From JACVRW01 sp963819115 (GTDB lineage Bacteria > Actinomycetota > Thermoleophilia > Solirubrobacterales > Thermoleophilaceae), in assembly GCA_963819115.1 (NCBI GenBank), contig CAWFUR010000005.1:1-64000 (forward strand): DNA of 64,000 nt. The letters run 5' to 3'. Shown in pieces: positions 8,852 to 17,834 of the stretch (positions within the stretch are counted from its first letter, which is position 1; every line of letters starts with the position of its first letter). The translations under genes and the position numbers were made by a program. Below the pieces are notes generated by a model, which saw nothing but the letters and a program-made list of their open reading frames with translations, ran no database searches and had not been told where the DNA came from.

Positions 8852-10192
8852 ATGACTCCCCCGATGGCCGACAGTCCGGACTCGCCGAGGGTCGAGCCGC
8901 CCGACGGCGGTGAGCGCGGCCCGGCCGTCAGCATACGCATGGCGCTCGCACTCGCGGTGGCCGCAATCGCAGTGGTGGTGCTGGTTGTAGCGTTGAGCAC
9001 GAACCACGAGACCGGACCGTCCACGCCCCTCAGCGACCGCGAGCTCTCGGCGGAGGCGTTCCTGGGGTCGATCGGTGTGGTGGTGCACCTGAACTACGTG
9101 GACACCGCCTACGGGCGCCAGGCGGACGTGATCGCCCGCCTGCGCGAGCTGGGCGTGAGCCACATCCGCGACGCCATGCCCTCGCCGGTGGAGCCGCTCG
9201 GCATCGGCCTGCGCGCCGCGAGCCAGGCGGGAATCAGGGCCACGCTGGCCACCGGTGACGTGAAGCGCGACCCGGCGGCGGCGGTGGCGGACTCGCTCAA
9301 GGTCGTTCCCCACTCCGTGGACGCGTTCGAGGGGCCGAACGAGCTCGACAACTCGGGCGACCCGGCGTGGCCTGCCACCCTGCGGGCCTACATGCCGAAG
9401 CTGGGGCTCGCGGTGTACCGCCAGGCCCGCGGGGTGCCGGTCATCGGCCCCAGCTTCATCGACCCGGCCAACCGCAGCCGGATCCCCTCGGAGCTCCCCG
9501 GCCTGATCAACGGCCATCCCTATCCCGGAGGCGCGGCCCCGGAGCCGGCGCTGAGCGCGGCGGTGCGCGAGGCGGACTCGCTCCCGGGCTCGAAGGGCCT
9601 TGTGTTCACCGAGACCGGCTACCACAACGCGCTGCGCGACAGCGCGAACCAGCCGCCGGCGTCCGAGGCCGCCGCGGCCGTGTACTTCCCCCGGCTGCTG
9701 CTGGACGCCTTCGGCCTCGGGGCCCGACGCACCTTCATCTACGAGCTGCTCGACGAGAAGCCGGACCCCGCCCTGACCGACGCGCAGCAGCACTTCGGCC
9801 TGCTGCGCAACGACTTCACGCCGAAGCCCGCGTTCACGGCGATCAGGAACCTGATCGCCGCGGTGAGGCAGTCTCCCGGGCCGGGGGACCGCCACAAGCT
9901 CGATTGGACGCTCTCGGGTGCGGGCGCGAAGGGCGTCACCCGGCTGACCCTCGTGAGACGCGACGGCTCGCGGGTGCTCGCGCTGTGGCGACCCGTGTCG
10001 GTCTGGGACCGCGAGGCGGGCCGGCCCACGTCGCCCGGCGAGGTGCCGGTGACGATCCGGTTCGGGCGGCAGGTGCACGATCTCCAGGTATGGCGCCCGA
10101 GCACGTCGGGCTCCCCGGTGGAGAGCCGGGCAAGTGCCCGCCGCCTACCCGTGACGCTGGCCGGCGACGTGGTGCTGGTGAGCCTCCGGTGA
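8852..10192 (+). CDS. Membrane-anchored glycoside hydrolase-like protein, group B
   Basis: A 446-residue protein with a single N-terminal membrane anchor (MALALAVAAIAVVVLVVAL, residues about 30-48) and an extracellular TIM-barrel-like domain. Conserved group B blocks are YVDTAYGRQADVI, LRELGVSHIRDA, EGPNELD (E164), HPYPGGA, FTETGYHNAL (E254) and HFGLLRNDFTPKPAFTAIRN. The pair of glutamates fits a retaining clan GH-A enzyme. It overlaps the start of the flippase gene by a GTGA, so the two are co-translated, which ties it to polysaccharide export. PslG of the Pseudomonas Psl locus (GH39) is a functional analogue by context; that comparison is inference. Confidence 0.78.
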   Translation: MTPPMADSPDSPRVEPPDGGERGPAVSIRMALALAVAAIAVVVLVVALSTNHETGPSTPLSDRELSAEAFLGSIGVVVHLNYVDTAYGRQADVIARLRELGVSHIRDAMPSPVEPLGIGLRAASQAGIRATLATGDVKRDPAAAVADSLKVVPHSVDAFEGPNELDNSGDPAWPATLRAYMPKLGLAVYRQARGVPVIGPSFIDPANRSRIPSELPGLINGHPYPGGAAPEPALSAAVREADSLPGSKGLVFTETGYHNALRDSANQPPASEAAAAVYFPRLLLDAFGLGARRTFIYELLDEKPDPALTDAQQHFGLLRNDFTPKPAFTAIRNLIAAVRQSPGPGDRHKLDWTLSGAGAKGVTRLTLVRRDGSRVLALWRPVSVWDREAGRPTSPGEVPVTIRFGRQVHDLQVWRPSTSGSPVESRASARRLPVTLAGDVVLVSLR

Positions 10193-11499
10193 GCGGCGCG
10201 GTGTCATCACTTCGCGCCCTGATGGGTCGTGGCCTGGTGCGCGCCGGCGTGGTCACCTACGTGTTCGCGGCGCTGACCCTGGTGGCCAATCTCGTGAGCG
10301 GGATCGTGTCGGCACGGGCCCTGGGCCCGGACGGCCGCGGCGTGGCGGTGGCCCTCACCACGCTCAGCCAGCTCGCGGGATTCCTGTTCGCGGCGGGCGC
10401 CGCCCAGAGCCTCAGCTATTTCATCGCCAGGGCGCCCGACGACGGGCCCCGCCTGCTCACCACGTGGATCGTGATGCTCCTTCCGCTGGCCGCCCTTGCC
10501 ATCGGGATCAGCCAGATCCTGCTGCCCACCATCTTCGGGCACGACGGCGGGGAGGCCGTCGAGATCGGCCGCTGGTTCCTGTTCACGACGGTGCTGATCG
10601 TGGGCGTCGAGCTGAACTACGGGCTGCTCCTGGGCACGCAGGACTTCGTCTTCTACAACGCGCTGCGCCTGGCCCAGCCCGCGCTCATGGCCGCCGCCTT
10701 CGTGGTCCTGTGGCCGCTCGGGGAGCTCACCGTGCGCACCGCGCTGATCGCCCCGGCCGCGGCCACGGCGCTCGTGCTGGCCGTGGGAATGTGGAGGTCC
10801 GTGGGGAGGATCGGGTTCGGTCCGCTCGCGCTGCGCCTCGGGCTCCGCACACTGTGGTTCGGGCTCCGAGGCCAGGGCGCCACCGTGGCCAACCACGTGA
10901 CCGGCCGCCTGGACGTGGCGATGCTCCCCGCCTTCGTGACCGCGGCCAGCGTCGGCCTGTACTCCGTGGCCACCAACGTCTCGCTGATCGTCTTCACGCT
11001 CGCCAACACCTTCGCGGCGATCGTGGTGCCCGCGGCCGCGGGCGATGCCCGAAGGGGAGCCGCCAAGGTGATCGGCTCCTTCTGGGCGGCCACGGCCGTG
11101 GCGGTCACGGTGGCCCTGGGCCTGCTCGTGTTCGCCCGTCCGCTGCTCGGGTTCGTGTACGGCGACTCCTTCGAAGGAGCGGCCACATCGCTGCGCCTCC
11201 TGCTCCCCGGGGCCGTGCTGTTCGCCGGGTCTTCGATCATCAGCGCGGGCGTGTACGCCGCGGGGCGGCCCTTCACGGCCACCGTCCCTCAGCTGCTGGG
11301 GATGGCGGTGACGGTGATCGGCTTGTTCGCATTCCTCGGGAGCGGAGGAGTCACGGCGGCGGCGATCGTCTCGAGCGCGTCCTACACCGTGGTCTTCCTC
11401 ACCACGCTGGTGGCCTACCGCGCGGTCACGGGCCTGCGGTGGCGGGACTTCCTGCCCACACCCGCCCGCCTGCGGGCGCTCGCCTCAGGGCCTCAGTAG
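10189..11499 (+). CDS. Polysaccharide flippase (Wzx/MATE-type)
   Basis: A 436-residue polytopic membrane protein with roughly 12-14 hydrophobic segments throughout, the pattern of Wzx-type oligosaccharide-lipid flippases in the MVF/MATE superfamily. The N-terminus (LVRAGVVTYVFAALTLVANLVSG) and the ARALGPDGRGVAVA block are typical. The GTG start overlaps the stop of the GH-like gene in front (GTGA), so translation is coupled. It would move undecaprenyl-linked repeat units across the cytoplasmic membrane for polymerisation by a Wzy-type protein such as that at 22894-24342. Its end overlaps the convergent LPxTG gene by seven bases. Confidence 0.85.
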   Translation: MSGAVSSLRALMGRGLVRAGVVTYVFAALTLVANLVSGIVSARALGPDGRGVAVALTTLSQLAGFLFAAGAAQSLSYFIARAPDDGPRLLTTWIVMLLPLAALAIGISQILLPTIFGHDGGEAVEIGRWFLFTTVLIVGVELNYGLLLGTQDFVFYNALRLAQPALMAAAFVVLWPLGELTVRTALIAPAAATALVLAVGMWRSVGRIGFGPLALRLGLRTLWFGLRGQGATVANHVTGRLDVAMLPAFVTAASVGLYSVATNVSLIVFTLANTFAAIVVPAAAGDARRGAAKVIGSFWAATAVAVTVALGLLVFARPLLGFVYGDSFEGAATSLRLLLPGAVLFAGSSIISAGVYAAGRPFTATVPQLLGMAVTVIGLFAFLGSGGVTAAAIVSSASYTVVFLTTLVAYRAVTGLRWRDFLPTPARLRALASGPQ

Positions 11500-12023
11500 C
11501 GCGGCAGCGAGTACGGGTACTCGCGGGTGCGAGAGGCCCGGCGCAGCCCGACGCCGGCCAGCACCATGAGCCCGCCGGCGATCCACAGGATGTCGAGTGG
11601 GTCACCGGTGCGGGGCAGCTCGCTGGCCGTGCTCTGAACAACGGGGGTGGTGGCCACGGGCGAGGCCTGCTGCTGGCCCTCCTGCCCGCCGGCGTTGTTG
11701 TTCTCGCCGGCCAGGGGATCGGTGTACTGCTGCGGCACGCCGTCGTCGTCGCCCTGAAGGTCCGGGGCGGGCTCTTCGTCGGTCGTCGTGTCATCCGGGG
11801 TGGTCGCCGTGTCGCCCGGAGTCGTCGTCTGGTCCGGAGTCGTCGTCTGGTCCGGGTCCTGCTGGGCGGTGACCAGTCCGTCCCCGGCGGCCTGCGAGGC
11901 CCCGGCGGACTGCTCCGGCTGGAGCGTGATCACGCCTGCGTCCTGCTGCGCGAACGCCTGCAACGGCAGTGCGAGAAGCGCGAACGTGAACACGGCGGCG
12001 ACTGCGAATACCCCTTTCCGCAT
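11493..12023 (-). CDS. LPxTG-type cell-wall-anchored surface protein, Thr/Asp-rich
   Basis: A 176-residue exported protein with a signal peptide (residues 1-25, cleavage AFA|QQ) and a low-complexity middle rich in Thr, Asp, Gln and Pro. Near residue 142 is a sortase-like LPRTG, then a hydrophobic segment (LWIAGGLMVLAGVGL) and a basic tail. The tail after the membrane segment is longer than usual (about 16 residues, ending YPYSLPRY). Two 18-bp direct repeats around 11821-11856 encode the PDQTTT units. It is probably a stalk or matrix protein. No sortase gene is in the window. Confidence 0.72.
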   Translation of the reverse strand: MRKGVFAVAAVFTFALLALPLQAFAQQDAGVITLQPEQSAGASQAAGDGLVTAQQDPDQTTTPDQTTTPGDTATTPDDTTTDEEPAPDLQGDDDGVPQQYTDPLAGENNNAGGQEGQQQASPVATTPVVQSTASELPRTGDPLDILWIAGGLMVLAGVGLRRASRTREYPYSLPRY

Positions 12024-12094
12024 TCGACAGTTCTTAGCAGGTTTGCAGGCCCCGGGCGGAAGGCGGGCGGCGGTATGCGGCCCCTGCCCGGCGC

Positions 12095-12100
12095 TACGAT
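12095..12100 (+). promoter_or_regulatory. Putative -10 box (TACGAT) of a leaderless promoter
   Basis: TACGAT ends six bases before the GTG at 12107. The spacing matches the other candidate leaderless promoters in this window. Confidence 0.4.
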
Positions 12101-12106
12101 CCGCGT

Positions 12107-12829
12107 GTGCGGAGGGCGGGCGCTAGAGCATGGGCCGGCGCCGTTCTAAAGCGAGCCGGGGAGCGAGCGGGGCTCGAGATCAGCCGGCAGCGGCCCCTCG
12201 GCCCGCGCCGCGCGCGCCTCCTGGCCGAGCGGGGCGTGGAGCTGGTGATCGACGTGGGCGCCAACCGCGGCCTCTACGCAGGGGAGCTGCGCGAGCACGG
12301 CTACCGGGGGCGGATCGTGTCCTACGAGCCGGTGGCCGCGGCGTACGCGGAGCTCGCGCGGCGGGCAGCAGGCGACCCGCTCTGGGAGGTCCGGGGCCTG
12401 GCCCTCTCCGACACGGCCGGTTCCCTCGCGCTGGGCACGACCGACAACTTCGCCTCCGCGCTGCCGGTGGCTGAGCCGCTCTCGTCGCTGTTCCCGGAGG
12501 CGGTGCCCGACTCGGAGGAGAGCGTCCCCGCCGGGCGCCTCGACAGCGAGGCCCTCGACCTTCCCGCGGGGGGCCGCACGCTTCTCAAGCTCGACGTTCA
12601 GGGCTACGAGCTGCGCGTGCTGGCCGGCGCCGCCGGGATGCTCGCGGCGGTGGGTGTGGTCGAGACGGAGCTGTCGGTGGTGCCCCTCTACGAGGGCCAG
12701 CCGCTGCTCGCGGACATGGTCCGGGCGCTCGACGAGACCGGCTTCGCGCTGGCCGCGCTGGAGCCGATACTCCGCGACTGGCGCACCGGCGAGCACCTGC
12801 AGTTCGACGGAGTGTTCGTCAGGGACTAG
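12107..12829 (+). CDS. FkbM family SAM-dependent methyltransferase
   Basis: A 240-residue methyltransferase of the FkbM family. It shows the SAM-binding motif LVIDVGANRGLYAGELRE, the acidic residue at the end of strand 2 (RIVSYEPV), and the family hallmark LLKLDVQGYELRVLAGA. FkbM enzymes O-methylate sugars or polyketides; here the setting among glycosyltransferases points to O-methylation of a sugar residue in the exopolysaccharide. The GTG start has a TACGAT box six bases upstream and no ribosome-binding site. Its end overlaps the convergent GT4 gene by eleven bases. Confidence 0.87.
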   Translation: MRRAGARAWAGAVLKRAGERAGLEISRQRPLGPRRARLLAERGVELVIDVGANRGLYAGELREHGYRGRIVSYEPVAAAYAELARRAAGDPLWEVRGLALSDTAGSLALGTTDNFASALPVAEPLSSLFPEAVPDSEESVPAGRLDSEALDLPAGGRTLLKLDVQGYELRVLAGAAGMLAAVGVVETELSVVPLYEGQPLLADMVRALDETGFALAALEPILRDWRTGEHLQFDGVFVRD

Positions 12830-13976
12830 CCGGGCGCTCGTGCGCCACCGCGCGCACCGAGCTCTCCTGGACGGAGACCGGATGGCGAGCCTGCACGGGC
12901 CGCTCGAACGCGGTCTCCACCACCTCACGCAGCCGCGTCTGGAAGACCTCGCGTGAGAAGCGCTGGGCGTGAGCCGAGATCTGCTGGGGATCGAAGCGCG
13001 TGAAGTCGCTCCGGAGCGCCCGTGCCAGGGCCCGCAGGTCTCCGTCGGGCACGAGCAGGCCGGTGTCCCCGGCGATCACGGTCTCGCTCACCCCGCCCCT
13101 GTTGATGCCCACCACGGGGCGGCCGGCGGCCTGGGCCTCGACGGCCACGAGGCCGAACTCCTCGACGTTCGGCACCACCAGGGCGGCGGTCTCCGAGTAG
13201 AGGCGGCCGAGCTGCTGGTCGTCCACCCGGCCAAGGAACTCCGCCTTGCCCCCGTAACGCTCCTTCAGCGACTCGAGCTCGGGGCCGGTGCCCACCACCT
13301 TGATCCAGCGACCCGCCTCGGCGGCCGCCTCGATGGCCAGGTCGGGACGCTTGTGGCGCACCAGCTCGCCGACGAACAGGACGTGATCGCCCGGCTCCCC
13401 GATGGAGAACCGCTTCACGTCCACGGGCGGGTAGACGATCGGCGCGTCGCGGCCCCAGTAGCGCTTGATCCGCTCCTGGGTGATCAACCCGTTGGCGATG
13501 TACTGGTCCACCCGGTGGGCGGCGTGAAGGTCGAACCGGCGATGGCGGCGCATGAGAAGCCACAGGAGCGGCCTCAGCGGCTTGCTCACCTCGGACAGGG
13601 CCACGGCCTGCTCGTGCCACGCGTAGCGGAACGGGGAATGGCAGTAACACACGTGCATTGCCCCGGGCGACTTGTGGAGACCGTGGGCGAAGGCGCTGCT
13701 GCTGGAGATGATGCGCTCGTAGCCGCCGATCTTCAGGCGGCGCGCCGCTGTGGGGAAGAGCGGGAGCAGGGCGCGGAAGTTGGACTGGCTGACCCCCAGC
13801 CGCTGGAGGCGTGAGGTGGTGATGTCGCGGTTGGCGAAGCGGCCCTGTGTGCCGTCCTCGTCGTAGAGCAGCGTGACGATCGGGGCCTCGGGCCAGACCT
13901 CGGTCATCGACGCGAACGTGCGCTCGGCACCGCGGAGAACCAGGAGGTAGTCGTGTACGAGAGCTAGGCCGGCCAT
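12819..13976 (-). CDS. GT4 glycosyltransferase, WbaZ-like
   Basis: A 385-residue GT-B transferase paralogous to 1794-2975. It begins with LALVHDYLLVLRGAERTF and contains CYCHSPFRYAWH, the family signature of WbaZ-like mannosyltransferases. The donor half has VLFVGELVRHKRPDLAI and EEFGLVAVEAQAAGRPVVG. ATG 13976 was chosen because the fold begins there; an upstream GTG-type start would add 27 unlike residues. A possible TATTCT -10 box lies about 12 bases upstream. It likely adds a mannose or similar sugar to the lipid-linked repeat unit. Confidence 0.9.
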   Translation of the reverse strand: MAGLALVHDYLLVLRGAERTFASMTEVWPEAPIVTLLYDEDGTQGRFANRDITTSRLQRLGVSQSNFRALLPLFPTAARRLKIGGYERIISSSSAFAHGLHKSPGAMHVCYCHSPFRYAWHEQAVALSEVSKPLRPLLWLLMRRHRRFDLHAAHRVDQYIANGLITQERIKRYWGRDAPIVYPPVDVKRFSIGEPGDHVLFVGELVRHKRPDLAIEAAAEAGRWIKVVGTGPELESLKERYGGKAEFLGRVDDQQLGRLYSETAALVVPNVEEFGLVAVEAQAAGRPVVGINRGGVSETVIAGDTGLLVPDGDLRALARALRSDFTRFDPQQISAHAQRFSREVFQTRLREVVETAFERPVQARHPVSVQESSVRAVAHERPASP

Positions 13977-14076
13977 GGCGAAGAAGAGAGAATAGGGGCA
14001 GCCCTTAGGGCCGGTAGCGGTCCAGATTTCGGCGGGAGCGCTCAAGGCGGCGCTCAACCGGCGCGATAGGACCTAC

Positions 14077-15390
14077 ATGCAAGTTCCCGCCGCACTTGCA
14101 GCCGGATTCTGTGCTGCCTGCATTCTGCTGACCACGGCGCCGACGGCCGGCGCCCATAGCGTCACGCCCAAGAGCGCTCCCGCATTCCGTGATTCGGTCG
14201 GGGTCGTCACTCACGCAGTTTACTACGACACCTCTTACGGCAACTGGCCGAAGGTCGTGGCGAGCCTGCGGACGCTGGGCGTCACCCACCTGCGCGACGG
14301 CCTTTACGCAAACGAGTCGCCGGAGTGGCGCGACTGGACGGAGCGCTACTACCGGGCCGTCGACCTGGCCGCCGCCAACGGGATGCGCTTCGACTTCGGA
14401 ATGGGTCGCCCCGGCGCCCAGATCGGCACCATCGACCAGCTCGTGGCCGCGGCCTCCGGCCGCCTGCGCAACGCCGTGGAGGCGCTCGAGGCCCCGAACG
14501 AGTTCGACAAGTACGTGGGCGGCCGCGGATGGGCGTCGCGCCTCTCGGGCTACGACCAGGCGCTCTACCGCAAGGTCAAGTCGGTGCCCAACCTTCGCCA
14601 CCTCCCCTTCGTGGGTCCCTCGTTCTCCACCGTCCAGGCGTCGAGGCTGGCCGGGAGCCAGCGCTCGTTCATGGACTTCGGGAACGTCCATCCCTACACC
14701 GGCGGCCGCTCCCCCGATCCCGCGCACCTGAAGGCCGAGCTCGGCCGGGCGCGCGCCGTGTCCGGACGGAGGCCCGTGTGGGCGACCGAGGCCGGCTTCC
14801 ACAACGCGCTGAGGGCGCGCTCGGGCCAGCCGGGCGTGTCGGAGCGCGTGGCCGCGGTGTACCTGCTGCGCACCTTCCTCGAGCACTTCCGCAGCGGAAT
14901 ATCCCGCACCTACGCCTACGAGCTGCTCGACGAGAAGCCGGAGCGCGCCGGGCGCAACCCCGAGCAGCACTTCGGCCTCATGCGCAACGACTTCTCCCCG
15001 AAGCCCGCCTTCACCGCGCTTCGGAACCTCCTCAAGGTGGTCGGACCGAACGGCGGAGCTCCCCGCCTCCGGCCGCTGCGGCTCGGGGTCTCCGGGCCCG
15101 CTCACGCCCGCAGCATGGTGCTCCAGCGCGCCGACGGCACCTACGTGGTGGCCCTCTGGCGCCTTGCCAGCGCCTGGAACACCGACCGCGGGCGTGCGAT
15201 CCGGGTGGCCTCCCGCGGGGTCAACGTGACGCTGCCCGGCGCCTCGCGGGTCCGGGTCGTGGATCCGGTGGCCTCCTCGGGCGGCTGGAAGGTACATCTC
15301 CGGCACGGCCGCATTCGCCTGCGCCTGGGCGACAGGCCGCTGCTCCTCACGGTCACCCCCAAGGGCGTGGCCGCGGCCCGCAGGGGCTGA
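14077..15390 (+). CDS. Secreted glycoside hydrolase-like protein, group B
   Basis: A 437-residue exported protein with a signal peptide (residues 1-26, PTAGA|HS). It shares the group B blocks: VVTHAVYYDTSYGNW, LRTLGVTHLRDGLY, EAPNEFD (E142, presumed acid/base), HPYTGG, ATEAGFHNAL (E238, presumed nucleophile), TYAYELLDEKPE and HFGLMRNDFSPKPAFTALRN. A C-terminal beta-rich domain follows from about residue 330, as in retaining clan GH-A enzymes with an accessory beta-sandwich. It probably acts on the locus's own polysaccharide. It is divergent from the GT4 gene at 12819-13976. Confidence 0.78.
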   Translation: MQVPAALAAGFCAACILLTTAPTAGAHSVTPKSAPAFRDSVGVVTHAVYYDTSYGNWPKVVASLRTLGVTHLRDGLYANESPEWRDWTERYYRAVDLAAANGMRFDFGMGRPGAQIGTIDQLVAAASGRLRNAVEALEAPNEFDKYVGGRGWASRLSGYDQALYRKVKSVPNLRHLPFVGPSFSTVQASRLAGSQRSFMDFGNVHPYTGGRSPDPAHLKAELGRARAVSGRRPVWATEAGFHNALRARSGQPGVSERVAAVYLLRTFLEHFRSGISRTYAYELLDEKPERAGRNPEQHFGLMRNDFSPKPAFTALRNLLKVVGPNGGAPRLRPLRLGVSGPAHARSMVLQRADGTYVVALWRLASAWNTDRGRAIRVASRGVNVTLPGASRVRVVDPVASSGGWKVHLRHGRIRLRLGDRPLLLTVTPKGVAAARRG

Positions 15391-15416
15391 GCGCCCACAG
15401 AGGCGGGCCGCCGGGC

Positions 15417-17834
15417 TCAGGGCCTGCGGCCCACGCGCGGACGGCGCGGGGCGTGATGGGTGCGGCCCTCGTGCGCGTCATGGGCACCGTGCCCGGCCGG
15501 CGGCGGGTCCGACGGGGGTGCGGGTGGATCCGGGAGAGGCACGGGCGGTGGCTCGAGGGCCGCGGGCCGCGCGGCCCAGACCCTGAACGCTGTGGCGGCC
15601 ACGTGCGCCATCGAGCGCTCGGTGCCGCCGGCCTGGCGCGGCCCCACGCTCACGGGGATCTCGATCACCCGGAGGCCGGCCCGCTCGGCGCCGGCGATCA
15701 GCTCGAGCTTCAGCAGGTATCCGTCGCGCGGCGTGCTCTCGGGGAGCAGCGAGGCCAGCGCCTCGGCGCGGTAGCAAACGAGCCCGCTCGTCACGTCCTG
15801 CGCCTCGAGGCCGAGCTGTGCGCGCATGTAGTCGGCTCCCCGGCGGCGCATCCAGCGGCCGAAGGCCTGGCGGTCCTTCGACTCCGACCCTCCCACGTGG
15901 CGCGAGCCGATCACCACGTCGGCATGGTCGGAGGCCTCGATCAGCCGGACGATGTCCGCGGGGTCGTACGACAGGTCGGCGTCCATCTGCACGACCAGCT
16001 CCGCTCCGCCGGCCAGGGCGGCCTCGAATCCGGCGTGGTGGGCCCGGCCCACCCCGAGGCGGTGCGGGCAGCGTAGTACCGAGATCCCGGCCAGCTCGCG
16101 GGCCAGGCGGCGGGCCGCTCCCGCCGAGCCATCCAGCGCGCCGCGGTCCACCACCAGCAGCCGCGCGGAGCTGCCGATGCCCTGAAGCACGGGCTGGATG
16201 CCGCGGATCGCCCGCTCCATCACGTCGGCCTGGTCGCAGGCGGGCAGCACCACCGCCACGGCACGGCCGGCGTCTGCCGGCCCCGGCACGGGCGCCGACC
16301 TCGCCACGAGCGCGGCCAGGCGGGCCCGCACCCCCACGCGGAACCAGCTCCGCGGGATGAAGCAGCCCAGGGTGAGGGCGAAGATCGACGCCCAGTAGAG
16401 CGATCCGAGATCCACTTCGTGGAGCAGGTCGTCGCTCGACAGGGTCTTGACCATGCTCCCCACGAGCACGGCCAGCATGGCCATCTGGGGCAGCACCAGC
16501 CGCCAGTACCAGCGATGCTCGTCGTGCTTGCGTGTCACGCGGTAGACGGGCTTGCGGTCGCGACCCCCGGCCACGGCCAGGACGCAGGCCTTCATGTACA
16601 CCGGCGCCAGGCCGATCCAGAGCACCCGCGCCCTCCACACCCGCTCATACGAGGCGCCCACGGCCAGGGCGGCGAAGTAGAGCTCGATCGCGATCGCGAA
16701 GGGCCAGAAGTGGATCGCGTAGTCCCCGTAGCCCGAGGTGAGGGGGTACACGCCGGTCGCGAAGCCGATCGCCGGACAGGCGACGAACACCAGCGTCGCG
16801 AAGCTCTGCAGGTAGAAGAGGCCGAGCTCGGCGAACTGCAGGCGCTGCCGCAGGCTGAGCCCGCGGAGGTCGCCCCAGATCAGCAGGCGCATGGTGTCCA
16901 GGGCCCATGTGCCGCGCTGCTTGTAGACGTTCGGAAGGTCCTCGGGGGAGTGCTGGCCCACGGCGCCCCGGATCGGGAGGAACGCACTCCCCCAGCCGCG
17001 CCGGAGCGCCTCCACCCCGGACTGGACGTCCTCCACCAGGTTCCAGGTGGGAAAGCCGCCGATGTCCTCGAGAGCGGCGCGGCGCCACACCAGCCCGGAT
17101 CCGCAGGGGAACACGGCGTTGGCGGCGTGACGGGCGAACATCGCGCCGCGGAAGAAGAGCGGCTGGAGGTTGTCGAACGGGTCTCCCGGGGAGACGCGCG
17201 CCTCCTTGACCGTCTGCACGTAGGCGGTCCGGCGATCGCGCAGCATGTGCCCCACGCACCGGCGCAGGAACTGCGCGTCGCCCACGAGGTCGTCCGCGTC
17301 GCGGGTCTCTATGTACTCCGTCTCAGGCGCGATCTCGGTGAGCCGGCGGACCGCCGAGTTCAGGTTGCCCGACTTGGCCTCACCCTCGCGCTCGGCCGAC
17401 CCGCGGGCCGGGGGCAGGTGGTAGTGGATGCGGCAGCCCGGGTGGGCGGCGGCGATCTCTTCGGTGGTGGCCCTCATCGCCGCAGCATCGGCGTCGTCGC
17501 TCACCACGATCACCAAGCGGTCCTCGGGCCAGTCCTGGAGGAGCACGGACTCCACCGTGGGGCGAACGTGATCCGGCGACTCTCCCGCGGTGGGCACGAT
17601 CACTCCCACCACCGGCTCCGCCCCAGGAGGGACCGTGTAGGCCGGGGGCACGGCGCGGTGCCAGTTGTTCACCAGGGCAAGCCCGAGGCCGCAGGCCAGA
17701 AGCAGGTTCGCGCCGAGGAAGGGCAGGGCCAGCCAGAGTGCGCCCGAGTTCACGTGGGTGAAGGCGAACGGAAGCCAGACCACGGCCGCGGCGGCGGTCA
17801 GCAGGGCGACGACCCGGAAGCGGACGGTGCTCAT
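15417..17834 (-). CDS. Two-domain GT2 membrane glycosyltransferase (cellulose-synthase-like + DPM1-like)
   Basis: An 805-residue fusion. Two N-terminal membrane segments (about residues 8-55) lead into a cellulose-synthase-like GT2 domain with TRDADD, LVEDVQSG and QRGTW (the Q-x-x-R-W-like motif). Several membrane spans follow (about 335-510). A second GT2 domain starts near residue 530 with VVLPACDQADVMERAI, the DxD motif QMDADLSYDP and IEIPVSVGPRQAGG. The C-terminal 45 residues are Pro/His-rich. The first half could polymerise a beta-linked glycan; the second resembles polyprenyl-phosphate sugar synthases. The start codon overlaps the upstream GT-C gene by four bases, so they form one operon. 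Confidence 0.85.
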   Translation of the reverse strand: MSTVRFRVVALLTAAAAVVWLPFAFTHVNSGALWLALPFLGANLLLACGLGLALVNNWHRAVPPAYTVPPGAEPVVGVIVPTAGESPDHVRPTVESVLLQDWPEDRLVIVVSDDADAAAMRATTEEIAAAHPGCRIHYHLPPARGSAEREGEAKSGNLNSAVRRLTEIAPETEYIETRDADDLVGDAQFLRRCVGHMLRDRRTAYVQTVKEARVSPGDPFDNLQPLFFRGAMFARHAANAVFPCGSGLVWRRAALEDIGGFPTWNLVEDVQSGVEALRRGWGSAFLPIRGAVGQHSPEDLPNVYKQRGTWALDTMRLLIWGDLRGLSLRQRLQFAELGLFYLQSFATLVFVACPAIGFATGVYPLTSGYGDYAIHFWPFAIAIELYFAALAVGASYERVWRARVLWIGLAPVYMKACVLAVAGGRDRKPVYRVTRKHDEHRWYWRLVLPQMAMLAVLVGSMVKTLSSDDLLHEVDLGSLYWASIFALTLGCFIPRSWFRVGVRARLAALVARSAPVPGPADAGRAVAVVLPACDQADVMERAIRGIQPVLQGIGSSARLLVVDRGALDGSAGAARRLARELAGISVLRCPHRLGVGRAHHAGFEAALAGGAELVVQMDADLSYDPADIVRLIEASDHADVVIGSRHVGGSESKDRQAFGRWMRRRGADYMRAQLGLEAQDVTSGLVCYRAEALASLLPESTPRDGYLLKLELIAGAERAGLRVIEIPVSVGPRQAGGTERSMAHVAATAFRVWAARPAALEPPPVPLPDPPAPPSDPPPAGHGAHDAHEGRTHHAPRRPRVGRRP

